A stretch of 64,000 nt of DNA from Hyaloscypha bicolor E (taxonomy: Eukaryota; Ascomycota; Leotiomycetes; Helotiales; Hyaloscyphaceae), in NCBI RefSeq assembly GCF_002865645.1, contig NW_020194626.1, positions 1,240,001 through 1,304,000 on the forward strand, in the 5' to 3' direction. Shown here in pieces: positions 11,541-23,413 of this stretch; the stretch's first letter is position 1, and each line of letters opens with the position of its first letter. The notes under the pieces were generated by a model. That model searched no databases and was not told where the DNA came from. It was given only the letters and a program-made list of their open reading frames with translations. Position numbers and translations under genes: made by a program.

Positions 11541-12478
11541 GCCATATATATTAGTGTTTGACTACGTCAGAGTATGTCTAGGTGAAGTGCTGGGAGGAGC
11601 ACAGAATAGGAAAGAAGGATTTTGAGAGCGGAGACGAAGGGTTCAAGCAGCGCAACCATTCTTACAGGAGTGAAGTTGGTGGAAGCTTCCAGGACGATGA
11701 CGTGCAGAGATAATGTGTGGTGAGGCGAGGCGAGGCTGACGATGAAAGATCGAGGGATGGTGGACGAATGACATTCTGGGAAACTCCCTGCGGAGCGACA
11801 CGTGACACCGCCCCTTTGCGCGTTTTTCATAACCCGTGTGAGGCATTCATTTTCCTGCAGCGCAAGGCGTAAAGACGTGAGAAATCGTATACTACTGTAC
11901 GGAGTACGGCAACGCAGTGCCGTGAGGCTTTCACCCCTAGATTTCTAAACTTGTTGTGAAGGCAGGGTCCAACGTTTTGATCGTGGAGCCAAGGATCAAA
12001 GACCAACGCACCTTGCTGCTGGCCATCTCAGCATCTGCTGGCGAGAACGAAGAACCCAATGGGCTTCTACCGTATATTATAAAATTGAAACTGAACGTCC
12101 GACGACTGCGCAGGCATTTGTGTATCTTATTCTGCTTTCCTGCGCGGAAACAATTTCAAGCCGAGCAACCAACCAACCACCACGTAGGCGTTGGCAGCAT
12201 TTCGGTGATCGTCGCCCGAGGTGGTTTCCCAGGCAACCCTGTTGACTTTCTTTCTTTCTTTCTTTCTTTCTTGCACAAATACCCTACTTCGGAGTCATCA
12301 GCACCGCGCCATTTAATTGCAACCTCCCACCATCTTTCTATTGCCGTACTTTACCTTTGCTATATCCTTCTCGCTTCCTCACGCTTCGAGACCACATCTA
12401 CGTCTCCAAGCTACAACAGATTGTTCATCACACCACATACACCATCAACCAGGGCAACGAAGAAAACACTCGGTCGCA
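11541..12478. other. Intergenic region with promoter and leader of the LIM gene
   Basis: About 940 bases. The left part lies where the lost N-terminal half of the MFS gene would be expected, but it shows no readable similarity. The right part is pyrimidine-rich with a TTTC microsatellite and should be the promoter and 5' UTR of the LIM-domain gene. Confidence 0.5.
12247..12272 (+). repeat. (TTTC)n microsatellite
   Basis: A run of about six perfect TTTC units sits roughly 210 nt upstream of the LIM gene start codon. Such CT-rich tracts are common in fungal core promoters and leaders; here it is simply a length-variable candidate. Confidence 0.85.
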
Positions 12479-15170
12479 ATGCTGCGAGGCAGGCAGAAGG
12501 ACCGCAAGGTCACGCCGCCAGGGCCAGTGTATATGACAGTAAGTTTTCACCCGGAGCAATCTCAATATCCAGCTAATAATTGCAGAATGATCAATTTGGT
12601 CTGTTGATCTCTCCAGAGAGCCTTATTTTTAACACCTCGATGCGTGTTTGTGACACACTTACTGACTTATCGCAGCCAACTATTTAGCAGACTTGCGCAA
12701 CAATCGTGTCGCAAGACCCAGCGGCGCCAGACCTCCGCCTCCAAGCAGCAGACGTGAATCTGATAGAGGTGCTGCGACACACGCGCCAACAGCTGTGGTC
12801 CCAGAGTTACCTTCGAACGAATCATCTGCGGCCGACGACTCTCGCCGCTCCACAAGCTTTTCATCTCATAGACGCGCTCAGTCATCGTTTTCCACATACT
12901 CGTCTGTAACCTCGAGGACTGGGCGACAGCTAGTCCAGCCACAAAGAGCACAATCACCTCCAGTTGCAATTTTAAAGCCTTCCGATGTCGTCCCAACCGC
13001 TACATATATGGAACGAGGTCAAAGATGGATGGAGAAGGAAGAGGCTGTCTCTTTACGAGAAGCTATGGCAGATATGGATTTGAAAGATGTGGACGAGGAG
13101 GAGCTTCGGATTCACGCCGCAGCACAAAATGAAGCGTCGGAACTAGTCTGGCAGCACCAGCATCCCAAGGCTGCCATTCAGCCCGATGCTCCATACCGAT
13201 ACAAAGATCACCTCAGGAAAAATAGCTATCAACACGCAAGGACTCAGAGTGTTGGTCGTTATGGTGGAATTGGTATGGTCACAGGACTTGCACGAGACAC
13301 TGCTCCACGGTCGGTGTCAGGGAGTTCAAGCGGTAGTGGAGGAATGCAGTCCCAAAGAAGTCGGATTTCCAGTGGATCGTCTGGATATTCTCGTCTTGCT
13401 CGGAACATCAGTCCGGACGGAGTCGGACGCTCCTCACTGGATTCTTCGAACGAAGCCGCACCCCCAAGACCGAGCCAGAAGTCTTACGGGAGCATTTCAA
13501 GTGCTGGTAAATATGGTCGCGGAACAAGACGGAGGAGCAGTGCGAAGAGGAATGTCAGTGGGGAGATCGCAGAATCGTTCACAGGCGATCAAATCTGGGA
13601 AGAGCCACAACAAGACAACGTCGACCGTGGACATTCCGAAGTTGCTCCAGATATGCCAGCACCTCTACGCCTCAAGCCACGCAATCCTCTGAACAGGGTC
13701 CAGTTTGCTCAAGATATGGCACCACGCTCGAGTAGCACTCCTCCAGAACCCATCAAAAGGCTTTCAAGATTCGAAATCCACCGAAACCCCCCCTCTCAGT
13801 CCAGAGATCCTAGTTACACGGCCAACCCCCTTCCTGTGCCCCAAACTTCAGAAGCCGGTCCAAGTACAGCGCAAGCCTCATCGATAGTTCCAACGAAAGA
13901 CGGGCTTGAGATCAGAAGTGAAGAGATCCGGCAGGCAACGAGCATGCGCTTGAAGGATCGTAGCCCCAAACTCCCGACGCCTACTGTTGTCAGTGACAAA
14001 CCAGGTCGTCCGATCGTAAGCTTTGATGCAAATTGGAAGCCGAAGGAGGCTGATGTAAAGCCAGAAATGCGAAGAAGATCACCCTTCGACAGGGTCTCAG
14101 CCAGCAACCAGAGGCAAAGCTTACCTGCTGGACCAGCTTCGAAGGATGTCACAACCCCTATCCCGACCATTCAGCTTCCTGACATACCCTCAATCCAAGT
14201 AAACAGTGCACCAGTTTCTGTCCCGGTCATCAATTACCCCGATCCTACTCCCTCTATCCCTACAATAAATCTTCTCGATTCGCCCTCGATTCCTACAATA
14301 AATTCATCGGGCGCCCCAATAATATCTGTTTCGACACCTAACATTCCTTCAATCAGCATCCAGTCCGATTCAACTGCATCCCCAAGAAAGAGACCTCTCC
14401 CAGATCCAAAAACCGCGGCAGGTCGGCCATCGACTCGTCATCATGGAACAGCACCCATCTCTGGAGGCCACTGGTCGCCAGCCGGCAAAAGGGCAACTGC
14501 TACCTGCCATCAATGCCAATTACCAATCGAAGGGCGTGTGGTGAAGCTCAGTGGTGCTCCTGAGCATTTCCACCCCCAATGTTTTATCTGCTTCTCTTGC
14601 GGAACTGGGCTCGAATCTCTAGAGATTCGCCCGGAGCCACCCCAGGAGCGCGCCGAGCGCATCAACCGAATCAGATGCCGTGCGCAAGGCGAGCAGCTTC
14701 CGGAGATCGAAGGCCAGACCATGGCAGAAGATGGTGACGAGAGATTGCGGTTTTACTGTCATCTTGACTGGCATGAGAACTTTGCCCCGAGATGCAAACA
14801 CTGCAGGACTCCCATCATCGGTGAGCATATGGTTGCTTTGGGTGAAAATTGGCACTATGGCCATTTCTTCTGTGCTGAGTGCGGCGATCCTTTCGAGAAG
14901 GGCATGACCCATATCGAGAAAGATGGTTATGCTTGGTGTCTGAATTGCCAGACGAAGCGTACAGAACGACAAGCTCCGAAGTGCAAGAAGTGCCGGAGCG
15001 CAGTCATCGGCCAGTACGTTCAAGCATTGGGTGGCGAATGGCATGAAAGTTGCTTTCGATGTGCCACCTGCAAGAACGGATTCGAGGATGGCGCGTTCTA
15101 TCCCAAGGAGGTTCGAAATGAAACGATTGTCTTGTGCATACAGTGCATTGAACGGGAGTTGAAGGCTTGA
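12479..15170 (+). CDS. Three-LIM-domain protein, paxillin-like
   Basis: Three exons: 12479-12538, a 13-nt exon 12586-12598, and 12676-15170, giving about 855 residues. The short exon joins VYMT to NDQFANYLADLR, the conserved N-terminal motif of fungal LIM proteins. The open frame starting at TTG 12693 is therefore not the real start. Residues 30-620 are low-complexity (Ser/Pro/Arg-rich), with a repeated PSIPTIN-type stretch near 515-565. Three LIM zinc-finger domains fill the C-terminus: near 635 (CHQCQLPIEG, then FHPQCFICFSC), near 730 (CKHCRTPIIG, then WHYGHFFCAEC) and near 794 (CKKCRSAVIG, then WHESCFRCATC). The protein ends ERELKA. The LIM1 second finger carries an insert. This layout matches yeast Pxl1-type scaffold proteins that act at the actin ring and polarity sites. 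The role is inferred from the domain layout. Confidence 0.9.
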
Positions 15171-15507
15171 TTTGGTTTGTGATGCTTCTGGTATTACGTT
15201 CACTCCTTTGAAATTCCTTTCCTCAACACCTCGCATGTTTGTGTACAATGGACGAGATCCACGAGAAACTGAATCATGCCAATCCTTTCGATCTCCTATG
15301 TTTGGGTAGCATTCTGCTGGAGTCTTGATATATCAGGGGCGTCTTGAGAATTGTGGTGCAATAGTACGACCAAGCAGCAATGAGCAATTGAGATGTTTAT
15401 TACATTACTTTTCAATTTCTTGCCGTCTCTGAACACTCCCATACACCGACATCATTGTCTAACACCTACTTGAACACCGCTACCTAATGAAAAATTCAAC
15501 TTCGCAC
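15171..15507. other. Convergent 3' region
   Basis: About 340 bases between two genes that converge. It should contain both 3' UTRs. I see no further feature. Confidence 0.5.
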
Positions 15508-16283
15508 TCACTCATACGGTTCCATCAGCTGATTACCAGCCACACCAGTAGGAAAGTCTTCTTCCCCGAGATGCGTAGTGTGGGCCCAAGGTTTCAACCC
15601 ATTCTCCTTCCTAATTGTCCTCGCAAAGCACCCACTCCACTTCATCCTCGGATACGCCTCCACAACACTCTCAATCGTCGCTCTATCCACCAACTGCGGA
15701 TTACCGCCCATGTTATCAAAGATGGTCGCAAGTTGGATTAAGGCCGCTATTCTTGTCAACGTCCCGGTTTCCCCGAGGTCTTGATGCCGAATGATGGTTT
15801 CGGCTACGTTCTCGGCTTGAGAGACGGGGGCGGAAAGGGACTTCAGCAGCCCGAGAGCAAGCAGCCCGCCGTAGAATTCAAAGGACATTAGGGTTGCGGA
15901 AATGTTCTTGTCGGTGGTACCGATGTCATGGAGAAGACAGCTCAGAAAGTAGGTTTCATTGAAGGACGGGCTTGACCAGGAGGGAAAAGCGTGGGTAAGG
16001 ATAGCTTGGCCTAAGAAGTCCAGTAAGCTGTTTTGCTTGGTGGATTTGAAGGGTTGGGAGAAATACCATAGTAGTAGACACGCATGCTATGATTGAAGGT
16101 CTCCACCGCGAGCTCTTTCTTTGCATACTCGTGGACGGCTTTTACGAGATCGGAGTCTGGAAGCCGAATTGAGGAGACGAAGATGGGCTTTGCAGGACCA
16201 GAAGCCTCGGACTGTTGAAGCAACAATTCGACTTTTCTGGGAACTGCTGTCCAGCCATATTTCTCAACTGATGAGATACTCAT
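15508..16283 (-). CDS. HD-domain cyanamide hydratase-like protein
   Basis: Two exons (16283-16067 and 16010-15508, a 56-nt intron) encode about 239 residues. Fungal members of this HD family include cyanamide hydratase (urea hydro-lyase), which adds water to cyanamide to give urea, and the yeast Ddi2/Ddi3 proteins. Metal-binding residues of the HD superfamily are visible: His in ETFNHSMRVYYYG, the HD pair in LSCLLHDIGTTDKN, His in AETIIRHQDLG and Asp in ATIFDNMGGNP. The N-terminal SSVEKYGWTAVPR and C-terminal WAHTTHLGEEDFP are also typical, and the length is usual for the family. No targeting signal is visible, so it is probably cytosolic. The actual substrate in this organism is not shown by the sequence; some homologues may act on other nitriles or amines. 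Confidence 0.88.
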
Positions 16284-17090
16284 TGTGAAGTTTCGAGGTT
16301 GAGATGTGATGGGTTGCAGGGGGTTGGTTGGCTGGAGAAAGAGAGCTGAGACAGAATTGAATTGAACGTCACTTGCTCTATATACATGAGCAGGAGGATC
16401 GAGACCTTTGCTATTACCATATTTTTCAATTATGCTTTCGTGCTCGCTGATTAAAAATCATACCGCATGCTTACCAGTCGAAAATGTCTTCGACCCCCGA
16501 GGGATACCTTTCTCCGCGCAGCGGGGTCAAGCAACATCATCCCCACCACTGATTAGTGGGCAGAGAACCCCTGCCCTGTGACGTTGTCGCCTTCAGGACC
16601 AAAAAGTTTCTCTTTCAGGCAAGTGCCACAAGCTACTCAATGGTCGCCAAATCGAGTTCAAGTGACTTCTGATTGCATTGGCTTCAAGAGTTTTTCGTTG
16701 AGCTCACCGAGTTCGAGGTTAGAGCTTACAAGGGTTTGACACAGGAACTTTTGACCATAGACTTCCGTTCCGACCTGAAATTTCACACCATTTTCACGAT
16801 TGTATCTTTTTGCATACTAGGAGCCAGCCGGGCTTCCGGTGCCCACTGAGATCAACATCTCTTGATATCTTCCTTTGTCTAACTGTCTTCCACCAGAGCT
16901 AAAACCGCATGGAACTCCCTGCAACAATTCGTCTGGGATTTGTCCATGCCTCTTCGATGATTTTTCCATTCTGGCAGGGTCAAAAGTAGTGTGAATCGGT
17001 CATTATTTTGGATCCGGTTGTGACATCTTCAAAGTTCGCGGAGCTATCTTATGTACATACTTTTGAGAGAGCAACATCAATACTCTGCTT
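16284..17090. other. Intergenic region
   Basis: About 800 bases: promoter of the HD protein gene on its right-hand side and 3' UTR of the amino-acid transporter on the far side. I see no convincing open frame, RNA gene or repeat. Confidence 0.5.
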
Positions 17091-19274
17091 TCATATGCCG
17101 TTGTTCTTGCAGGTGAAGATGCCCCCGACAAGTCCTTGGTCATAGCTGTCAATAATACTCTGCACACTGGTATATGTGCCAGCCCCCAGGAAGAACACTC
17201 CAATAAGAATGATGACGACGTTCAGTGCCAACATTGTGTATCCATATACAGATTGTTCGTGGAGCCAATTGACACCACCATCAACTCTCCTCATTCTGAT
17301 ATACGCCACCCCCCAGAAGACGAATCCAAAGAGGGAGTCAAAGAGGGAGGACATCAAAGACAATAAGTCAGAGAAGAACGGAATGGCTTCTGCGATGATG
17401 AAAGCTCCAAGCCAAGTTGCAGCCAGTATTCCACCCCAAGATGCCCACCCAACGACGGTATGTTGAGTCTTATGTCTTGTACCCTCGAAAACGCGGAAAA
17501 ACACGAATCTGGCTGATACAGATGAACTATTACCAAGAAACCGGAGTCAGCATACGTCTTTCGGGTAATTTCCGAGGTAGAGTGTTCCAGGAGCTATTGG
17601 GCATTGCTAGTAGAATGTCCCAAAAGCTGTTGCACATTGCTACAAGAGGAACTAATACTCCTAGAAGCTGGGACTTACTAGAGGACTCCAAGGAAGATCA
17701 ATGTGGGAATCATGAAGGAAAATGACACCTTTTTGAAAACCTCATTGCCAAGTGATCCAAAAGCGGGAGAAGTGTTATACTGGTTTCCAGTATATCCATA
17801 GACAATGCCTCCTACAAGGCTGAAAAGGATAATTTCGGCAATCGTGACAGCCCAAAGAGCTTTGGGAAAATCTCTGGGGTCCTTCATCTCGGCGATGAAG
17901 CTAGGAAGAGTAATTTGGCCAATGAAAGTATAGCTGATATTCAAGAAAGCATTCATTCCTGCCACGAAGGTTGTACCTTTGATAGGGATTGCCGTCACAA
18001 TTGGCTCTCCACCGTGAATTCTGAAACCAGATTAGCACCTTAAATCGAGAAAGGCTGGAGGAAGTTACGAGCATCAGGGTCGTCTTGATCCTATGACATA
18101 TAAGTCGGAAGCCAGAACAGCTCTTGAAAAAACTACTTTCTCGCCGCTCCCAAAGAGAAGAGAATATCAAATAGTATGAAAGTCAGACTTACCCAGTTAC
18201 TGGGTTTACGTAGTTTGGATCAAGATTGTATCCCTGTGGGTGGGCTTCAATGCCTGCAAATATGGCTGCAAGTAATACAGAGATGAAGGTGAAGAACGCA
18301 GATGCTGTGCCAAGTTTCGAAAGAGCGCTAAAAGTTCTAGGAAGGGAGCAAAACCAGCAGATTATGGTAGCAATGATCGCGAAAACCACGGTACACTGGC
18401 TATGGTTGGTGATCGTGTTGAGATATTTGGCGCTGACAAGCACATGCAAGCCCTGGCATCCATTAGCAAAATTACTCAAGTGACTCGATTCTGACATACT
18501 TGGATGAAGGTATTGTTCAAAATGAACATGACTGCAGTGGAATACCAAGCAAACTTCTTCCCCCAGAACAACATCTGCCCGATATCACAAACGTCGCGGA
18601 CCTCCGGATGGCGCAGACAGAATTCCCACAGAACAAGTGAAGTGTACAGAACCAATGCGGCGACAACAGCTGTCAGGATGATGCCAGGTACAAGGCCCAG
18701 AACGGAATAGGAGTATGGAAATGACATAATAGCCAAACAAATGTACTCGGAGAAGAGCAACGCTGCAGTCTGGTAAAATTAGAGGGTCAGCTCATCCAGT
18801 CGGGTTTAATCTTCCGAGGTTTCAACTGTTTTCCAGCGCCAGAAACTTCCACGTTCCAGTGATAAATTGAGAATCGGCCCACAGGCTTCTTCTTGCTCGC
18901 CTCCCATCAACCTGAACTGACTGAAGGCCGACGAGCAATGCTTGGAATAGATAGATCGGTGAAAATAAGTGCCCACTTACTTTCTGCCAGCTGCAAGTTC
19001 TGTACTGAATATCGTTTCCGGCTTCCAGTTCGATTTGCTTTCCCAGGATGTCTGATCCTGAGTCGGCATCGCCAAAGTCGTATGCTGCTAAGTGTGGCAA
19101 GACGGGAGCAATTCTGGGACCAACCATCTTGTTACTGCGACCGTACCCAGTTTTTGGCTTCTCCCCGATGGCCTCGAGGTCGGGGTTGCTGGCTGGGTCC
19201 GGTTTGGAGTCCAGGGTTGGAGATTCTTTCGACTTCGTGAAGTCTGTAGTCGACAGATCCCGATCTAACGCCAT
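17091..19274 (-). CDS. AAAP-family amino-acid transporter
   Basis: Five exons (19274-18981, 18769-18500, 18452-18193, 18020-17679, 17526-17091) with fully consistent phases give about 533 residues. The family moves neutral or aromatic amino acids across plasma or vacuolar membranes, usually with protons; Neurospora Mtr is a known relative. An acidic cytosolic N-terminus of about 95 residues precedes the first TM segment. Typical features follow: TAALLFSEYICLAIMSFPYS, LGLVPGIILTAVVAALVLYT, LHVLVSAKYLNTIT, FVAGMNAFLNISYTFIGQI, then PSFIAEMKDPRDFPKALWA with YGYTGNQY, and SARFVFFRVFEGTRHK. About eleven TM segments are present. Start choice: the ATG giving MALDRDLS; an open frame extends further upstream, but that part is promoter-like. 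The upstream intergenic space of about 960 nt leaves room for nitrogen control, which I did not resolve. Confidence 0.9.
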
Positions 19275-20237
19275 TTCCGCGAGGGAAAGTGGACGAGGGG
19301 AGTATAATGGTTTGGGAGGGAGAGGGGAGGTTGAATGAGCTGCATTAACTACTCCGGCTGCGAGAATAATGTTGAGTGAAAGCGCGTGCCGAGGAGGATT
19401 CGCTCGTACACGGGCTGGATGAAAAGCGATGAAAATTGATGTTCCTTCAAAAAATTGAGAATGAATAATCGGGAAATACCTATCGATCAAACGATCGAAC
19501 AAGGGCAGCAGGCTAGCTATAAGGTCCTGCAAATACCCTAGGAAGGAGCGGGTTGACCTTAGCACTGGACTGAGGTTGAACTACGTAACAAGGACAAAGT
19601 GCGGATGGCTGCTAAGCCGCGTCGCTGCGCTTAAACACTCACGCTCGTCAGCAGTGCTGATCTTGTTCTTGTTCTTGCGGTGGCAGCAGAGAGCCAAAAG
19701 TTGGTAGGAACTGTCGAGGCTAATCCAGTCCGTTCGATCGCAACGCCAATCAATCACTGGGGACGCGATCCCGATGCAAACCTTGCCAGCGCTGCAGAAC
19801 CTGGCCGTAGAGATGGAATCCCATCATATCATGAGGGTGGAAGACGGAGCAGAAGATTGGTTGACACGGCGCTCTTTTCCCTGTCCATAGAGCGGAGAGC
19901 GGAGAGCAGACTGCAGGTATCTGAACCTTGGGCTTGAAGCAACTGTGAAAATTCTCGTCAGGGTTCGTTCATTTGCTCCAGCGATGACGTGACCCGTCGC
20001 TCCCGTTGCGCGTGGTCAGCCCCTTTCCCGCCTTGGTCTGCCGTCACAGTAGCCGGATCGAGCACATCCGGACCTCGAAATTACATAGAAGTCTTCAAGA
20101 ATCATGGGAACCCGTGACTACTTTGCCTCGTTCCTGCATTCGGAGGGTGCAAATTTTAATAGATGTAATGAAGAGAGTCTCTACAGCAGGTTCTAATAAG
20201 GATCAATGCGTTCTGGTCTTAACGGTCGTTGCACCCC
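19275..20237. other. Promoter region of the amino-acid transporter
   Basis: About 960 bases between two minus-strand genes. It holds the promoter of the transporter and the 3' UTR of the succinyl-CoA-ligase-like gene. Open frames on the plus strand such as 20006-20446 are antisense shadows or random. Confidence 0.5.
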
Positions 20238-22637
20238 TCAGGGTTTATTTGCCAACTCTATTGCTTTCGCCGCAGCTTCCTCGAAATCATCATATGCATG
20301 CAAAGGTAGACCACTTTCTGCGATCTGTTCCAGCCATCAGTAACCGTGTAAAGAGGGAGAGGGGCATCTCACAATCTTCTGGCCTTCACCTTCGTTCGTT
20401 CCACGAATCCGAACCACGACAGGCAGCCTCATTTCGAGCTCCTTAAACGCCAGCAGGACCCCATTTGCTATCATGTCTCCCAAAGTCAAGCCACCAAAGA
20501 TGTTGACGAAGATGACTTTCACTCGTTTATCCTGGAGGATGACCTCAAAGCTCTTCTTGACGGTTTCGCTGGTGGCTTTCCCGCCAGTGTCCAAGAAGTT
20601 CGCAGCTTCCCCGCCAGCATCTGCCAATGCATCTACCGTATTCATAGCCAGACCAGCCCCATTGACTAAAGTGCCAATGTATCCACCCCCAGGAAGTTTG
20701 ATGTAGACGATACCATCTTTCTCGGCATCCAATTCCTGGGGATCCTCATCTTCGATCCGGCGAAGAGCATGGATATCTGATTGACGCCTGGTGCTTCGAT
20801 ATGCTGCATCGTCGAACCCAAATCGAGCACCAACAACCTTAAGATCTCCCAACCGCTCAACAAACATCGTCTCGAGAAGGAATGCCTCCTTCTTCATGTA
20901 TAGATCCACAAGTCCGTTGATCAACTTTGGCAAGGACTCTTTCGAAGAGTGTCCCAGCTGCAAATGCTCTGCGATCGCTGGAACCTGACTGACATCGAAA
21001 CCTGACTGGTAGTCAAACGCAAATTTTTTAGCCTCAGCATGGGGATCTCCAGGATTGTTTGCTGGTGAGGCAATAATACAAGGAGATAAGTTTGCCCGAT
21101 CCACCGCAACGGCAAGCATCCGTTTTCTGCCTTTACCTGAGTACTCTGAGGCATTGATTCCTTGCTCACGAAGAAGATCAAGAGCAAGGTCTTCTCGGAT
21201 GTAAAGGTTTCGTTTCTGAATCGTACTGCCGAAGCTAGATGCAAACGCTTTTGCGGTCGAGCGGACTCGTCTCATTGTGTGTATGCTTCTTCGTTCGGAG
21301 AGCCCTGATGCCGCAGCACCGGTGCTGGCTCGACCAGACTTACCGAGCAACAGCTTCATGGCGTCTCCAAACTTTGCTGGATGATTAACAACAGTGACAC
21401 CCGCAGCTTCCAGATGCTTGATCTTTGTCAACGCATCAGATTCTCCTGGCAAAGTGAAAGCTCCAGCATGGCCCATCACTTTTCCAGGAGCTGCATGGAT
21501 GCCCCCAACGAGTGCCGAGATAGGCCTGTTCCGTATGTCAGTTATCCACCTCCTAAGCAATGATTCTGAAACGTACTTTGGGTTTGGAGAACGCTTCCTG
21601 TAGTCTGTAATCCACTCGGCTGCCTCTAGCTCTGCTTCGCCGCCAATCTCTCCTATTAAAACGATACCCTCAGTCTCATCATCGTGCTCGAATATATTGA
21701 GAGCATCAACGAAATCTGTGCCCGCAAGAACATCTCCACCCATTCCAATGCATAAGCTTTGACCGAGTCCAGCTCTGGTCGTTGACGCCACAGCTATCTC
21801 GAAGTTAGCATTGCATAATCAGACTCAGAAGGGACTTGCCTTCGTAGCTTAAAGTTCCAGATTTGGCCGCAATGCCCACACGACCAGGCATGAAACATGG
21901 GAGAGGTTGGAACCCAATTCTGCACTTCCCAATTGCAGATATAATGCCGGGAGCATTGGCACCGACCAGTCGAGATTTCGATTGGGTTCTCAGCATTGAA
22001 TGTATCTGCAATTGTTAGTAAATAGCCCGAGCGAGCAGCATTAAACATACTCTCAGCATGTCATGAATAGGAATATGTTCAGCAACTGCAACAACGAGAG
22101 GGACCTCTGCCTCGATTGCTTCTTCGATGGCTCCTGGGGCTTGATGGGCAGCCACGTAAATGCCAGTCGCATCTGGCTTCAATTTTTCCATGGCCTTGAA
22201 TATTTTGTTAGTAACACAGATGATACAACCCATGTAATGGTTGGTACCTCGCGAACGGTGGGCAAAACTGGAAGTCCAAGATGCTCGCCATTCTTGCCTG
22301 GTGTAACTCCACCGACGATGTTGGTTCCCCATTCTATAGACTCTTTTGCATTTGCGGTGGCCTGCCAATGAGGTCAATAATCTGGCCCAAAGGTCTGATG
22401 ATGTACACACTTGTCTTCCTAACCCCATTGTTAATCTCAATCGGAATAAAGGGGATTAGGGGACCTGCCAGTGAACCCTTGAAATATCACACGTGTATGT
22501 TTCCCAATTTTAAGATTCGAAATTGTGTCTTCATATGAATTGTGACGAGTCGATGCACTGAAGGAAACGTGCTTCCTCGAGATTGACCCGGGACCAGGAC
22601 CCCGCAACAGCTGCCGCCCAATCATGGCCGAGATCAT
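20238..22637 (-). CDS. Fused alpha-beta succinyl-CoA ligase-like protein, mitochondrial
   Basis: Best model, 685 residues: exons 22637-22469, 22418-22411 (8 nt), 22361-22248, 22194-22051, 22005-21840, 21793-21577, 21525-20373 and 20324-20238. The N-terminus MISAMIGRQLLRGPGPGS is basic and amphipathic, as in mitochondrial presequences. The alpha-like half follows: VIFQGFTGRQATANAKES, GGVTPGKNGEHLGLPV, GKCRIGFQPLPCFMPGRVGI, and GKVMGHAGAFT with the histidine that is phosphorylated in this family. The beta-like half begins near KRNLYIREDLALDLLREQG and ends with VIFVNIFGGLTLGDMIANG, RIRGTNEGEG and IAESGLPL. Separate alpha and beta subunits normally make succinyl-CoA or acyl-CoA with nucleotide; here they lie in one chain, alpha first. 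The ATP-grasp half looks divergent, so the substrate is uncertain. The first and sixth introns begin with GC instead of GT. Confidence 0.85.
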
Positions 22638-23413
22638 ACAGGGTCTACTTCCTCCTCCAGCACGATCATAGACCTTACAAATCTTTACAAGTTTTACGAA
22701 GAAAAACAAGAGGAAATCTAGCAAAATATCAAAAAGGTAAGACCCGAAGAAAACGAACAATCATGACCTCGGGAGTAGAACTGGAACGCTTATTCCCGAT
22801 GGTCTAGAACGCATGTGGAAATGCGGGGATTTTGGGAGGCTCGCGGTCGAGGGTGGAGATGTGGAACTAATTATCAATGTCCTCAGTCAAGTTGGACACT
22901 GAAAGGAGCCGATTTTAGAGTTTCAGAACTTCACGGACAATAGGAGGAAGTAGACTTTGAATTGTATTATAATTTGACGGAACTTTCGAATGAGAAGCAT
23001 TTGAAATACCAGTAGTCCAAGTTGCAGTCGACTTGGGCCATTGACAATCCAGTGCCGCTTTTTCTGTCCGCCACGAGGAATATCCCAGGTCTCCGGAAGG
23101 AATCCCATCTTGAAAATATACTTCATCGTAGAGTAGAGAAGCCCATGATAATGTCTCGAGATTCCAATCGTTTCATATCTATTCTTGGTATCTGTGGAGG
23201 TGCAGCAATTCATCTACCGAGATGGCTGAACCCCCTCGTGCTTGTGCTAGCCACGCGTGAGACCCCACAATCGAAACTCCTCACTTCATATCCAGCCACA
23301 GGACGCAGGGAAGCAAGATCGTCGAAGTCTTCTGTGCATACTGCACTTCACAAGTATATATGTGGACGCATAGCATAATCACCATCAAGAAATTGTAGAC
23401 AAGAACTTGCACA
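22638..23413. other. Divergent promoter region
   Basis: About 780 bases between the minus-strand succinyl-CoA-ligase-like gene and a plus-strand small gene. No extra gene is supported. A stretch at about 22990-23040 has loose similarity to one near 7850-7900 (both contain an ...gacttgggcc... end), which I could not extend into a real repeat. Confidence 0.45.

Noticed and set aside
22409..22418. A 10-nt microexon in the succinyl-CoA-ligase-like gene using a gtcccc donor upstream
   Set aside because: It would insert KTS in place of the expected GRQ. The 8-nt exon with a GC donor yields the family sequence exactly.
22990..23040. Possible dispersed repeat shared with 7850-7900 and with 37350
   Set aside because: Only short scattered matches (cgaaggcatt, gacttgggcc). 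They could not be extended to a continuous alignment.
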